A DNA stretch of 64,000 nucleotides from Plotosus lineatus (GCA_024760905.1 CM045751.1:11226001-11290000), one strand, 5' to 3'; shown: positions 1-28,734, numbered from the stretch's first letter. The notes: generated by a model from the letters alone, not told the origin. Program-made: numbers and translations.

Positions 1-131
1 TGTGTGTGTGTGTGTGTAATTTTTTGCGGCCTTACAATTCCCAAATCTCTGAATATACTTTTGTGACAGTAAGCTTATTTTACATCCTCCATTCTTGGAC
101 GGAGTCTCCAGTGTCAGCACTTTGTAATCGT

Positions 132-473
132 TCATCAGTTAATTTTCTGGACCCGCTTAATCCTAATTTGGGTCGTGGGGAGGCTGGTGCCCATCCCAGC
201 CAACTTCGGGCGAGGGCAGAGTACACCCTGGACAGCTCGCCAGGCCATCACAGGGCAGAAACACACTGACGGCTTTGCAGCTACTCTTGTTGAAAATCAG
301 CAATGGTTCTTTTACATGCCTCTCACCATAGACAGTGACAGACATGGCCGGCCTTTGATAACCCAGTTCGCTCCACTGGGGACAGTGACAACCTTGTGCA
401 GAGGGGGACTTGAACCCCCCAAACTTTGGATCAGCGATCCAGTGCCCTATACCACAAGACAACCACTGCCCCT
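132..473 (-). repeat. SINE-A, tail i, full length
   Basis: tRNA-like head with A box TGGTTGTCTTGTGG-type and B box GGTTCAAGTCC. A perfect 13-bp duplication ACTTTGTAATCGT (119-131, 474-486) shows insertion into the tRNA array unit. Confidence 0.92.
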
Positions 474-632
474 ACTTTGTAATCGTCAGAAGTAAAATTT
501 TCTGACCCGAGAATGTCTTGAGGGTGATGGACAGCATTTTTTGTTTTATTGACTTGTTCACAAGACAGAGCGCTGTCGCAGGAAATTCTTTGTATTGCGC
601 CCTGCTAGTCAATGGAGTTGTTGCTGATCGTG

Positions 633-725
633 GCTCCAGTGGCGCAATCGGTTAGCGCATGGTACTTATACGGCAGTACAAGTGAAGTGATGCCGAGGTT
701 GTGAGTTCGAGCCTCACCTGGAGCA
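633..725 (+). tRNA. tRNA-Ile(UAU), intron-containing, array copy 1
   Basis: The sequence folds as a complete tRNA. The acceptor strand GCTCCAG pairs with CTGGAGC at the 3' end, followed by discriminator A. The D-stem is GCGC/GCGC and the T-arm carries the B box GGTTCGAGCC-type sequence GAGTTCGAGCCTC. The anticodon loop CTTATA-A gives anticodon TAT (667-669), reading AUA codons. A 19-nt intron (671-689) sits at the canonical place one base 3' of the anticodon, so the mature tRNA is 74 nt. A T6 run at 781-786 could be the Pol III terminator. The first anticodon-stem pair is T-G instead of C-G. Confidence 0.93.
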
Positions 726-1066
726 TTGGGTTTAAGAACTACTCCATTCAGACTACAGCTTCCATCCATCCATCTTGAAGTTTTTTGCTGGAGGCTTGTG
801 TGTGTGTCAGTTTTTTAGTCTTAATTGAAATCACTGCATCTTTGAATATACTTTTGTGACACAGACTTATTTGTTATGATATATTTTTGGAAGGAGTCTC
901 CAGTGTCAGCACTTTATAGTAGTCGGAAGTCACATTTTCTGACTCAAAAATATCTTGAGGATGATGGACAGCATTTGTTTTATTAACTTGTTCGCAACAG
1001 AGAGTGCGGTCACAGTAAATACTTTGTGTTGAGTCCTGCTAGTGAATGGATTTGTTGCAGTTTACA

Positions 1067-1159
1067 GCTCCAGTGGCGCAATCGGTTAGCGCACGGTACT
1101 TATATGGCAGTACAAGTGAAGCAATGCCGAGGTTGTGAGTTCGAGCCTCACCTGGAGCA
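1067..1159 (+). tRNA. tRNA-Ile(UAU), intron-containing, array copy 2
   Basis: This has the same structure as the copy at 633, with anticodon stem CGGTA/TGCCG and a 19-nt intron at 1105-1123. Intron and flanks differ from copy 1 but match the copy at 2814, so it is the B member of a duplicated A-B dimer. A SINE begins about 55 bp downstream, and no T4 run lies between, so the native terminator may have been lost. Confidence 0.93.
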
Positions 1160-1212
1160 TTGGGTTTAACAACTACTGCATTTCGATTATTGCTGACTTC
1201 TTTGAAATGGGT

Positions 1213-1532
1213 TCAGGGCAGTGGTCGTAATGGTGCTGCATCTCTGATCCTCAGGTTGTGGATTCAAGCTCCACTCCCCATGGGTTGTCAGTGTCCTGTC
1301 CAGTGCAGTGAACTGTTTTATCAAAGGCCAGCCATGTCTCTCACTGTCTCTGGTGAGAGGTTCATACAAAAGAACCATTTGCCGACTTTTGACAAGAGTC
1401 GCTGCAAAGCCGTCAGCATGTTTCTGCAATCGATGACTTGGTGAGCTGTCCAGGGTGTCCTCTGGAGTGGGCTGGGATGGGCACCAGCCTCCCTTTGACT
1501 GTACTTAGGATTAAGTGGTTGATGATGAATGA
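1213..1532 (+). repeat. SINE-A, tail i
   Basis: Degraded head, complete body (TTATCAAAGGCCAGCCATGT) and tail ending in AGGATTAAGTGG. Follows tRNA copy 2. Confidence 0.85.
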
Positions 1533-1825
1533 CATGTGTCGAAGTGCTGGGACCTATTGCGGTTATTAGTCCACAGTCCATGTGAACATTGTTTTCAACA
1601 GCATTTTCCTGATGTAGATTATTTTAAATACATTTTTGTCAAAAAGAAAATTCTACTTTCACCAGCTCAAGGTTAATTCAAAGCAGAGTGAGCCGTGTGT
1701 GTGTGTGTGTGTGTAATTTTTTGCAGCCTTACAATTCCCAAATCTCTGAATATACTTTTGTGACAGTAAGCTTATTTTACATGCTCCATTCTTGGAAGGA
1801 GTCTCCAGTGTCAGAACTTTATATT

Positions 1826-2217
1826 GCGTAGGCCTCCGTCAGTCCCGAAGGACTATGGCTGCGCTCTGGCCAGTATCCCGACTGGTGATACTCCCCAGTG
1901 CACAGAGCCTGGGTAGGGAGTAATGAGGGACAGGCTGTTACCCAAGCAGCAAGTCCCCCCCCTGTCTCGGTGCCACCGGAAGGATCCAATGGAAAGGCAA
2001 GTGCCGATATGACTGGGTTCCAGTGCCGCTGCAGGAGAGAAACTACGGTCAATTTAGAACAGCCAATTAATCTACAGTGCACGTCTTTGGATTGCGGGGG
2101 AAACCCGCACAAGCACGGGGAGAACATGCAAACTCCACACAGAAACGCCCAGGCCGGGAATCAAACCCGGGCCTTCTTGCTGTGAGGCGGACGTGCTAAC
2201 CACTATGCCACCGTGCC
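1826..2217 (-). repeat. SINE-B with an unusual tail, in the tRNA array
   Basis: Head GGCACGGTGGCATAGTGG with a B box GGTTTGATTCC; 12-bp duplication GAACTTTATATT (1814-1825, 2218-2229). The tail (AGTCCTTCGGGACTGACGG) is seen nowhere else in the window. Confidence 0.9.
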
Positions 2218-2378
2218 GAACTTTATATTAGTCAGAAGTAAAATTTTCTGACTCAAGAATGTCTTGAGGATGTTGGAGAGCATTTTTTGTTTTATTAACT
2301 TGTTCGCAAGAGAGAGCGCTGTCGCAGGTAAGACTTTGTATTGAGCCCTGATAGGCAATGGAGTTGATTTTCATAGCG

Positions 2379-2471
2379 GCTCCAGTGGCGCAATCGGTTA
2401 GCGCACGGTACTTATACAGCAGTACAAGTGAAGTGATGCCGAGGTTGTGAGTTCGAGCCTCACCTGGAGCA
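2379..2471 (+). tRNA. tRNA-Ile(UAU), intron-containing, array copy 3
   Basis: A complete cloverleaf with anticodon TAT and a 19-nt intron at 2417-2435. Flanks resemble those of the copy at 633. A T6 run about 50 bp downstream (from 2523) is a plausible Pol III terminator. Confidence 0.93.
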
Positions 2472-2813
2472 TTGGGTTTAAGACCTACTTCATTCAGACT
2501 ACAGCTTCCATCCATCATGAACTTTTTTGCTGGAGGCTTGTGTGTGTGTGTGGCATTTTATTACAGTCTTAATTGAAATCACTGCATCTTTGAATATACT
2601 TTTGTGACACAGACTTATTTGTTATGATATATTTTTGGAAGGAGTCTCCAGTGTCAGCACTTTATAGTAGTCGGAAGTCACATTTTCTGACTCAAAAATA
2701 TCTTGAGGATGATGGACAGCATTTGTTTTATTAACTTGTTCGGCACAGAGAGTGCGGTCACAGTAAATACTTGTGTTGAGTCCTGCTAGTGAATGGATTT
2801 GTAGCAGTTTACA

Positions 2814-2906
2814 GCTCCAGTGGCGCAATCGGTTAGCGCACGGTACTTATACGGCAGTACGAGTGAAGCGATGCCGAGGTTGTGAGTTCGAGCCTCACCT
2901 GGAGCA
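2814..2906 (+). tRNA. tRNA-Ile(UAU), intron-containing, array copy 4
   Basis: A complete cloverleaf with anticodon TAT and a 19-nt intron at 2852-2870. Its 435-bp spacing from copy 3 equals the 434-bp spacing of copies 1 and 2, which supports duplication of a two-gene block. Confidence 0.93.
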
Positions 2907-3204
2907 TTGGGTTTAACAACTACTGCATTCAGACTACAGCTTCCAGTAATTCTGGTGTTCTTCTTGAAGTTGGTTGCTGTTGGATAAAATGGAGTGCGCT
3001 TCATCCATGTTGTCTCATTGCACCCAAACCTGTTCACCAACAAGTAGCTTTTGCTGAACTTTAAAAGAACGGCAATTTTTTTCAGATCCATTATATTCTG
3101 AGAATTACAATCTTACCGCCTGAGCATAATAATAATATTTCTTAGAAGAAAAAATGTTCTCATTACAAAATATCGTTAATTGAAATGCTTGAACTGAGTC
3201 GAGG

Positions 3205-3277
3205 GCAGTGGTGGCCTGGTGGTCACGGTGCTGGGTCACTGATTCTAAGGTTGTGGGTTCACTCTCCACAGGTTGTC
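3205..3277 (+). repeat. SINE-A head fragment
   Basis: GGGCAGTGGTGGCCTGGTGG ... GGTTCACTCTCCAC; body missing. Confidence 0.75.
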
Positions 3278-3345
3278 ACAAATAAGTGTCACAGTAAATA
3301 CTTTTTGTTGAACCCTGATGATGAATCGAGGTGTCACTGTGCCTG

Positions 3346-3424
3346 GTTCCAATGATGTGATTGGTTAGTGTGGTACTTACACCGTTGTACAATTGAAGCA
3401 ATGCTGAGGTTGAGAATTCAAGCA
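3346..3424 (+). pseudogene. Decayed tRNA-Ile(UAU) copy
   Basis: The sequence is alignable to the array genes from the 5' acceptor strand to the T-arm. The acceptor, D-stem and B box are mutated, and the 3' acceptor strand is missing. Confidence 0.75.
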
Positions 3425-3499
3425 TGTTTATTTTATTCTTCAATGCTACTCAGGTTCATGACACTTTAATGTTAAAATATCGAGTGCATTTGAATAGCT

Positions 3500-3592
3500 G
3501 CACTGGGGGAACAGCAGTGACAACCATTGACAGTCAACTGCCACCAACCTTATGATCACCACCTTCCCACCAGGCCACCACTGCCCAGAACA
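3500..3592 (-). repeat. SINE-A head fragment
   Basis: Reverse head ending CACCAGGCCACCACTGCCC, directly before tRNA copy 5. Confidence 0.72.
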
Positions 3593-3660
3593 GGGTGAAG
3601 CAGTTTGGCAAATATGTTGGATTGTATAAATCTCTTCAAGTCTATGAAGCCCTTTGTGGT

Positions 3661-3753
3661 GCTCCAGTGGCACAACTGGTTAGCGCATGGTACTTATACA
3701 GCAGTGCAAGTGAAGTAATGCTGAGGTTGTGAGTTCGAGCCTCACCTGGAGCA
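3661..3753 (+). tRNA. Divergent tRNA-Ile(UAU) copy 5, possibly a pseudogene
   Basis: The acceptor stem, T-arm, TAT anticodon and 19-nt intron (3699-3717) are intact. The D-stem has an A-C mismatch (GCAC against GCGC), and the anticodon stem is weakened to TGGTA/TGCTG. It may be non-functional. Confidence 0.65.
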
Positions 3754-4063
3754 TGATCTTTTCAGATCGGATGGCAATCTTCATCATGACTGGAGAGAAC
3801 TTTCAGTGTCGCTGGTGCTCTCACAGAATTGTGTTGCTTGTTGGTTCAGATTGTGATGCACTGGGCTGAGGGTTGTGATTTTAAGTCCCAATATTATGTG
3901 TAGTGTCGGGTATGGTATGGTGACGATTTTACCCTTTAATCTGTTTCACTTTCACTCACTTTGTGTGTGAAACCAACAATGTCCTCACCCTGCATTTACT
4001 CCAAGTCATCTGGTTTTCTTCCTCAATCCAAAGAAGTGTGGATTCGGTCAACCAGCTCCTCTC

Positions 4064-4113
4064 GGATCAGTGATGCAGCACCATTACCACCAGGACACCA
4101 CTGCCCTCAACCC
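4064..4113 (-). repeat. SINE-A head fragment
   Basis: GATCAGTGATGCAGCACC ... GACACCACTGCCCT, about 50 bp. Confidence 0.6.
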
Positions 4114-4174
4114 ATTTAAAAAAAAGTCAGCAATGTTCTAGCTGTAATCTGAATGTAGTAGTTCTTAAACACAA

Positions 4175-4267
4175 GGCTCCAGGTGAGGCTTGAACTCACA
4201 ACCTCAGCATTGCTTAACATGTACTGCTGTATAAGTACTGTGCAATAACCAGTTACGCCACTGAAGC
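4175..4267 (-). pseudogene. Inverted tRNA-Ile(UAU) copy, probably degenerate
   Basis: The reverse complement starts GCTTCAGTGGCGTAACTGG, keeps anticodon TAT and an intron, and ends CTGGAGC followed by C instead of A. The first acceptor mismatch and D-arm changes suggest decay. About 40 bp of 3' flank (4134-4174) also match the flank of copy 1, so a block larger than the tRNA was inverted. Confidence 0.75.
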
Positions 4268-4338
4268 AACACTGAAAGAACCTGCTGATTAATTACATAA
4301 TTTAGTAATGAATATTGTGCTGTTCACACTCTACTGTC

Positions 4339-4340
<2 letters not shown>

Positions 4341-4373
<33 letters not shown>
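4341..4373. repeat. (TA)n microsatellite
   Basis: About 33 bp of pure TA. Confidence 0.95.
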
Positions 4374-4381
<8 letters not shown>

Positions 4382-4879
4382 GATATATATGATCCTGTTT
4401 GTCATTGTACAGTTCATGCGGTAACAATGACTCATACCAGACAACTTCCATTATGTAACCATAATATTCAGACATTTCCTCCAAGCTTTCGATAAATCTT
4501 TAGAGTCATGACGATTTAGTCTTCAGTATGGAGAGACATAAAACAAACAGCAATCTTGCTAAAATAACAATTTTATAGCCCCAGCGTTTTATAGTGGAAT
4601 ATATGTGAGCAAAAATCCCAATGATATTTCGATGGGGAATTGGAATGTTCAGCCGCACTCATGATGGCGATCTGGTTGTTTGTTCTCGGAGCATTTGAGC
4701 AGCAAAATGAGAACGATATATGAGATCTCTGGGTCTCACTGCTGCTGGGAGATGAATGGAAAATGATGCTTCAGTAACTGGCAGTGAATTGATTACAAGT
4801 GGTTTTTGGACGGTAAATAACAGATGATTTGTGGTGGTGGCCATAACTGACCCATCACTAATTATAAAGGTGAACTCCA

Positions 4880-5165
4880 TTGGGATTTTTCCACCCGAGG
4901 CTCATCAGGCCAGTGCTTGTCCTCAGTTACCATCGCATGAAGTGACCAGCAGTTCAACTCCTCCTGGATGGGACGCTGGTCCATCACAGGTTACCTTCCC
5001 AGTCTGTTTCTTACTGGTACCCATTTATACTGCTGGGTGAACAGAGGCACACTTGCGGTTAAAACCTTGCCCAGAGGTTTTAGCACAGTGGGGGTCTAAC
5101 TGGGATTTGAACACACAACCTCCAAACCATGAGCACAGCACCCTAACTACTACACCCCTGGCCTC
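4880..5165 (-). repeat. SINE-C
   Basis: Contains TACTGCTGGGTGAACAGAGG and head ACCCTAACTACTACACCCC; third tRNA-like family. Confidence 0.85.
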
Positions 5166-5787
5166 ATGACTTACCTGACCAACTTACAATAAAGAAAAAC
5201 TTCATTAACATTGTTTTTAAATCCGTAACAGAAATGATTCAAAGTGCACCAATGTGCCTGAAATAAAAAATACATCCTTATTTAAACTCACATGACTTTT
5301 CTTTTAAACTTATCCAACTTATTGATGTCTTAATATCTTTGTCTCTCTCCACCTTTCGCTTCATTCCTGTTCGAAATTTTTCCGGGTTGTTAACTGCACT
5401 TTCTCTCGTTTTCTTGTGCGTTACTGACAACTAGTGGAGTGGAGGTGCAATTACACATAATTCTTGTGCACAATTCCAGAAAAGAATGTTCCCCAAGGTC
5501 ATAACCCCGCATGACACCGCACCCCAAGGGGGGGCGCCCCACTATTTGAGAAGCACTGGTTTCATGTATTTATGTTTCATGTTGCTACAATGATTATGCG
5601 TGCGTGTCGGAAGTTGGGGTGATGATGTGCACAAAGAACTGATTACATCATTAGATAAAGAACCAATCAGGCAATCAAAACACCATTGGTTCTCAATGCG
5701 GAAAGGTATAAGCATAACTTTGTCGAATTGTAAATTTGAATAAACCCGAACAGAACAAGGATTAAATATAAAACCTAGATTACTTAC

Positions 5788-23009
<17,222 letters not shown>

Positions 23010-23479
23010 CCTCAAATCTCAGCAAGCTCGTGCACGTCACTCACGCAACGGAAGGTCATTTTAAAACGCTTTCTATTTCGCACGTGTTTGGGAAATGGTT
23101 TGGTTGAACCGAGAACGCAGCCTGATGGAAGCCATGGCGCAGGATGGGACTCTGAAACTTCTCAGCTCCCATGAACGCGCGCCATCCCGAGGAACCCGAG
23201 TCCAGCGCTGGACTCCTGGCTGAAGGTCTGGGGACGAGGTTGCCAGATTGTATCCTCAGAATTTACAGCCCAGGAGCGCCTTCAAGCCCGCCCAGATTCT
23301 CCATACACGTCCCTATCGACAACTTTTCCAAAGTTCACTCCCAATCCCAAGGCAGTTTTTTTGTCCCAGCCCTATCAGGGTTGCCAGATTGTTCCGATTA
23401 AAATAATAATTTTAATCCCAACGTCAGAAAAAAAAAACAGATCTCACTATAACGCACACATTTCCAAATCCTCTGAAAC

Positions 23480-23702
23480 CTTTAAGAGTCCAGAGAAGGG
23501 CTAGAGCCTTTTTCAGCCGACACTGCTAGAAGGCGGGGTGCACCCTGAGCAGTTCTCCAGACCACCACAGGACACACACACACACACACACAAACATTCG
23601 AACCTATTGGCAATGTGGAACCAGTCGCCTCGTTAATCGAACCCATGACCTTCGTGCTGTAAGGCGGACATGCTAACCACTATCCCCGCATGCCACCCTG
23701 AA
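23480..23702 (-). repeat. SINE-B in the adamts12 upstream region
   Basis: Head TGCTGTAAGGCGGACATGC at right; (CA)n inside. Confidence 0.8.
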
Positions 23703-23707
23703 TCAGT

Positions 23708-24386
23708 TCAGTTCAGTTTCTGTAACCGCTTAATCCTAATTACAGTCACGGGGAGGCTGGCGCCCATCCCAACAGACTCTGGGCGAGGGCAGAGTACACC
23801 CTGGACAGCTCGCCAGGCCATCACGGGGCCGAAACACGCTAACGGCTTTGCAGCTACTCTTGTCGAAAGTCAGCAATGGTTCTTTTACATCAGGGGTCAC
23901 CAACCTTTTTGAAACTGAGAGCTACTTCTTGGGTACCAATTAATGCGAAGGGATACCAGGTCGATATACACTTCTGAAATTACAAATTTGCTCAGTTTAC
24001 CTTTAATTATATGTTATTATTAATAATTAATGAGATTCATCTATGTGAAGATATTGCTTGGATTTAAAAATATATAGAAAAAAATAAGATGCAGCTCAAT
24101 GAAGAGTGGCGCTATGGAGCCATGGGCCTGTCCTAAAAATAGCAGTGAACAGGTCCGCGGGCAACTTATATTGTCCTTGCGGGCTACCTGGTGCCCGCGG
24201 GCACCACGTTGGTGATCCCTGTTTTACATGAACCTCACACCATAGACAGTGAGAGACATGGCTGGCCTTTGATAACCCAGTTCGATGCACTTGGGTGAAA
24301 GTGACAACCTTGTGGTGAGTGGGGCTTGAAACCCCGCCTTATGACCAGTGATCCAACACCTATACCACTAGGCCACCACTGCCCAC
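23708..24386 (-). repeat. SINE-A, tail i, hosting a hAT MITE
   Basis: Full-length SINE in two parts around 23891-24221. Confidence 0.92.
23891..24221. mobile_element. hAT-type MITE nested in a SINE, 331 bp
   Basis: Inverted ends CAGGGGTCACCAAC / GTTGGTGATCCCTG, with perfect 8-bp duplication TTTTACAT (23883-23890, 24222-24229). Removing it restores a continuous SINE-A. Confidence 0.92.
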
Positions 24387-24816
24387 CCTGAATCAGATTT
24401 TATTTAATAGCATTTCTGTTGTACGCCCTTTGTTGCAAACAAACAAACAAACAAACAAACAAAAAATATACGCATCAAACGATTTCCTGGTCAGAATCAG
24501 TTGTAGCTCACAAATGGAAACAAATTTAGGATAATTGGTCAATTCGCAAGCAGCACCTGAACGATAGGTCCAAATCAAAATAATATTGGCCTGCAAACCA
24601 TACGATACGCTACATAATTCATACTGCATACTTTATTGATTTATTAAATAATTTTGTCCAGCTGTCCAGGGTGTACTCTGCCCTCACCTGGAGTCGGCTG
24701 GGATGGGCGTCAGCCTTCTTGTGACCATAATTAGGATTAAACGGTTACAGAAAATGAATGGATGAAATAATATTGTGTTTATTAAAAAAAATAAAAATAA
24801 ATAAATAAATAAAAAT

Positions 24817-25102
24817 TGGCGAGGCTAGTGGTGTAGTGGTTAGGGTGCTGTGTTCATGATTGGGAGGTTGTGTGTTCGAATCCCAGTTAGACCCCCACTG
24901 TGCTAAGACCCCTGGGCAAGGTCTCAACCACAAGTGTGCCTCTGTTCACCCAGTAGTATAAACGGGTACCAGTAAAATATACTGGGAAGGTAACCTACGA
25001 TGGACAAGCGTCTCATCCAGGAGGAGTTGAGCTCCTGGTCGCTTCACGCTACGGAAACCGGGGATAAGCACCTGTCGGATGAACCACTGTGGCTCGGGTA
25101 TA
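24817..25102 (+). repeat. SINE-C, full length
   Basis: A box TAGTGGTGTAGTGG, B box TGTGTTCGAATCCC, body to CACTGTGGCTCGGGTATAAA. Confidence 0.88.
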
Positions 25103-25196
25103 AAAAGCAGTGACAACCTGTTGAGAGTGGGGCTTGAACCCCCAACCTTATGATCAGTGATCCAGCACCATTACCACCAGCCCACCACTGGCCATA
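25103..25196 (-). repeat. SINE-A head fragment abutting a SINE-C
   Basis: CAGTGACAACCTGTTGAGAG to CCACCACTGGCC. Confidence 0.78.
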
Positions 25197-25839
25197 GAGA
25201 GAGCATGCAACTCTATACAGAATCTCCAGGATGTTTTGGAAGAAGTGAGACAGAAGCGCTAACTACTGTGCCACCCAGTTGCCCTGTTATACGTCACATA
25301 CAGTCTGTATTTTGTTCCAATTATTTATAATAACATTGCCGTAATCCACACCCTAAATATATCTGCTAGATATTCCACCAAAAAGTATAAATTATAGTCA
25401 TATTGTAATTATGCAAAAATATATTGTTTTCCATGTTAGAACTACCAACCTGTAGTTGTTTAGGATTATTGCTTTCAAAAAGGAGTAATAGGGGATAAAA
25501 CCCAATCTGGCAACATTATCTGCTGCTGTCTTTCTCGGTCCATGATCACCCTTTTCTTCCTCATATGAAACTGTGTTCCAGTACCGCCTCTTGGCTGAAA
25601 CGTGTGGGAGGACTGTGGCCCGAGGAGACAAAGAAATCCAGACACACATGATAAACCTCCCTTTTTATATAACTATAGTGCCATTCATGTCCATGAAGCC
25701 AACGGTTCAACTGCCTAAATTCATCCAGTTTCAGAACAATAAAAATGTTGCTGTGTTTACTAATTTTTTTTTTCATTTTTTTTTTTTTTTTTTTTTTGCT
25801 ATCAATAATTATTAATCTCAATTAGTCTTAGGCTGTATG

Positions 25840-26187
25840 TCAGTTCATTTTCTGTATCCTGCTTAATCCTACTTAGTGTTGCGGGGACTGCTGGTGCCCA
25901 TCCCAGCCGAGTCTGGGCAAAGGCAGAGTACACCCTGGACAGCTCGCCAGGCCATCGGAGGGTGGAAACACGCTGACGGCTATGCGTCCTACTCTTGTCA
26001 AAAGTCAGCAATGGTTCTTTTTCATGAACCTCACTCTGTGGACAATGAGAGACATGGCCGGCCTTTGATAACCCAGTGAGCTGCACTGGGGTGGGGTGGG
26101 AGGTGACAACACGTTGAGAGTGGGGCTTGAAACCCCAACCCTAGGATCAGTGATCCAGCACCTCTTACCACCAGGCCACCACTGCCT
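25840..26187 (-). repeat. SINE-A, tail i, full length
   Basis: From TTCATTTTCTGTATCC (tail) to GGCCACCACTGCCT (head). Confidence 0.9.
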
Positions 26188-26199
26188 TCCCTTTATTGT

Positions 26200-26527
26200 T
26201 CAGTTCATTTTCTGCAACCGCTTAATCCTAATTAGGGTCGCGCGGAGGCTGGCGCCCATCCCAGCTGACTCCGAGCGATGGCAGAGTACACGAAAACACG
26301 CTGACGGCTATGACGCTACTCTTGTCGAAAGTCAGCAATGGTTCTTTTACATGAACATAGACAGTGAGAGACATGGCCGGCCTTTGATAGCCCAGTTAGC
26401 TGCACGGGGTGGGTGGTGGGGTGGTGGGGGGGTGTGGTTGGGTGACATCATGTTGAGAGTGGTGCTTGAACCCCAGACCTTAGGATCAGTGATCCAGCAC
26501 CCCTTACCACCAGGCCACCCCTACCTT
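26200..26527 (-). repeat. SINE-A, tail i, adjacent second copy
   Basis: Same orientation, about 12 bp from the previous copy. CCTTCCCTTT recurs at both sides, followed by a T30 run. Confidence 0.88.
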
Positions 26528-26565
<38 letters not shown>

Positions 26566-27344
26566 TAGTTTAAAAAATGATGCCAATTGTCCCAGTGCTG
26601 CTCTTCAGTGTGGGAATCAAAGTCTGAAGGAGACAACTGAAGGTGACCCATTCTAATTCTAACCTAATTTAAATTCATCAGTGTTTTTGGAATCCATTAC
26701 AACGTTTGAATAGCCAAAGATATGAAAGATGTTAACAGTCTTTACCTTCCTGAAAGCCTCATATTTCTTCAGCGACAACCAGCCTCTGTAAGACATTACA
26801 GGAAGTTGCCACATCCCACGTTTATCAAACTAAACGAGACTTGGTGGAGAATGTAGTCTGCCTCATTAGTATGAATATACACAAGCAGCCCCAATTCAGA
26901 TTTATATTTTCTTGGATGTTGTGTAGCTTCCAGTGGACACCGTCACAGAACACCCTGTAATGAATGGACTGGTGAGCTGCTCAGGATTTTCCCTGCCTTC
27001 ACCCAAGCGTTGGCTGAGACGGGCTCTACGTAGCATCGCCATGACCCGTGTAGGATAAAGCTGTTTAGCAAATGATTGAATTAATGATTATCACGCAGCC
27101 GCGTTACAGAGAAAGCGGATTCGGTTACGTTATGTATATATCTTACGGGGTGTGGCACTATGGTGCCAAGAAAACGCTTCATGAGGAAGAAAACCAGACA
27201 TAGTTTGAATTTGCGCGAGTACAAAATTGCGAGTTTTCTTCAAAAACTTATGTTCTTGTTACACTTTGATCCAAAGCAACTGAGAATGACACTCAGGATA
27301 CAACAAGCACTTGAGAGTTAGGGTTCATTTTATTGGTTCATTTT

Positions 27345-27640
27345 TTTCAGGCCGCTGGCATTCATCTCAGCCTACTCTGGGCAAAGGCAGGGTACACCCT
27401 GGATAGCTTACAGGCCATTGCAGTCCCAACACACATGGAGCCATTCACACTCACACTCACACTCACACCTAGGAGTGATTTGGAAGAGCCACTTAACCTA
27501 CTGTGCATGTTCTGGACTGTGGGATGAAAGCTCAGGACCTGGAGGAAAGCCACAGAAGCATGGGGAGAACGTGCAAACTCTACACAGGAATGTGCGAGCG
27601 CAGACCTTCTTGCTGTGAGGCGGACATTCTAACAGTGAAG
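27345..27640 (-). repeat. SINE-B, tail i
   Basis: Tail CATTCATCTCAGCCTACTCT at left, head CTTGCTGTGAGGCGGACATT at right. Confidence 0.82.
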
Positions 27641-27817
27641 TAAAATGCAAACTTTTGAACTTCTTTTTGTAAATATATCATGAGATTGTTTGTATATATC
27701 TGATGAACATGTGTACATGTCATCGACTGGACAACAGGAGATACCTGCCAGTTGTTTTTAATTCTGGAAACCAGTGTGAACAAAGGCATGTAGAAAGCAC
27801 AAACCTCTACCAAGTAA

Positions 27818-27878
<61 letters not shown>
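27818..27878. repeat. (AAT)n microsatellite
   Basis: About 60 bp of AAT/ATA units. Confidence 0.95.
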
Positions 27879-27969
27879 GCACCCCCTGCTGGGAACTGTT
27901 GTAGTAACACATTTCCAATACATTGCTGCCAAATGCTCATTCTAATTCAGATCCAGATGAATGGATTAA

Positions 27970-28242
27970 TGGAGACAAAGTCAGAGAGGCTAGATTGAGA
28001 TGGTTTGGACATGTACAGAGGAGGGATAGTGAGTATATTGGTAGTAGGATGTTGAGGTTGGAACTACCAGGTAGAAGGCCTAGAGGAAGACCAAAGAGAC
28101 GATTCATGGATGTGGTGAAGGAGGACATGAAGGCAGTTGGTGTAAGAGAAAACGATGCAGAGGATAGGGTGAGATGGAGGCAGATGATTCGCTGTGGCGA
28201 CCCCTGAAGGTAAAAGCCGAAAGGACAAGAAGAATAAGAAGA
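27970..28242 (+). mobile_element. RTE-like LINE 3' end with 15-bp target duplication
   Basis: Encodes the LINE C-terminus (DKVREARLRWFGHVQRRDSE ... VRWRQMIRCGDP) and ends in a GAA-rich tail. The site AGATGAATGGATTAA is duplicated at 27955-27969 and 28243-28257. Confidence 0.9.
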
Positions 28243-28734
28243 AGATGAATGGATTAAAGATCTGAGATCAAGGTTTCTGATCCTGAATATACAGAGCAAA
28301 TAATAATAACATAACAATAACATAATAATAACAAATAATGCTCACAAATTCGTGAACAACGCAATCCTGCGCACTCAAGGTCATCTCAGCTGACTGAGGC
28401 ACGTGGGACCAAGCCGTGTTGCATCAGGCCAGAACAAGTACAGAACATACGTGCAGCAGCATGAGTCTAGTAGTTATTAGCATTTTTTGAAAGAGGACCA
28501 TATGGGCCTGCTGGGAGTTAAAGGGTTAAATCTTTGTTGAACTCACTGAAGCTGCAAACGGTCACAAAAATACAAACAAACCAACCAACCATCAAATCCA
28601 TACCACTGAAAACATAACCTTGACAGAGGTAATAATCTGCATGTTCTTCTGCCTCCTTTAATGGACACAAACATTTCACACGCAGGCTTCTATAATAAAA
28701 GGTCACTTTTTTTGCTTCAGTTAAATAAAGATGA

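Noticed and set aside
163..495. Overlapping frames of about 100 codons, recurring through the window (25876, 26096, 32601, 63127)
   Set aside because: Translations of SINE-A copies; tRNA-derived and noncoding.
4659..4880. 73-codon minus frame considered as the missing adamts12 exon 8
   Set aside because: No GxxH or disintegrin wording and no splice sites; no further adamts12 exon was found in 1-5787.
25398..25821. Overlapping 80-86 codon frames
   Set aside because: No family resemblance, no splice signals; low-complexity T/A runs at the end.
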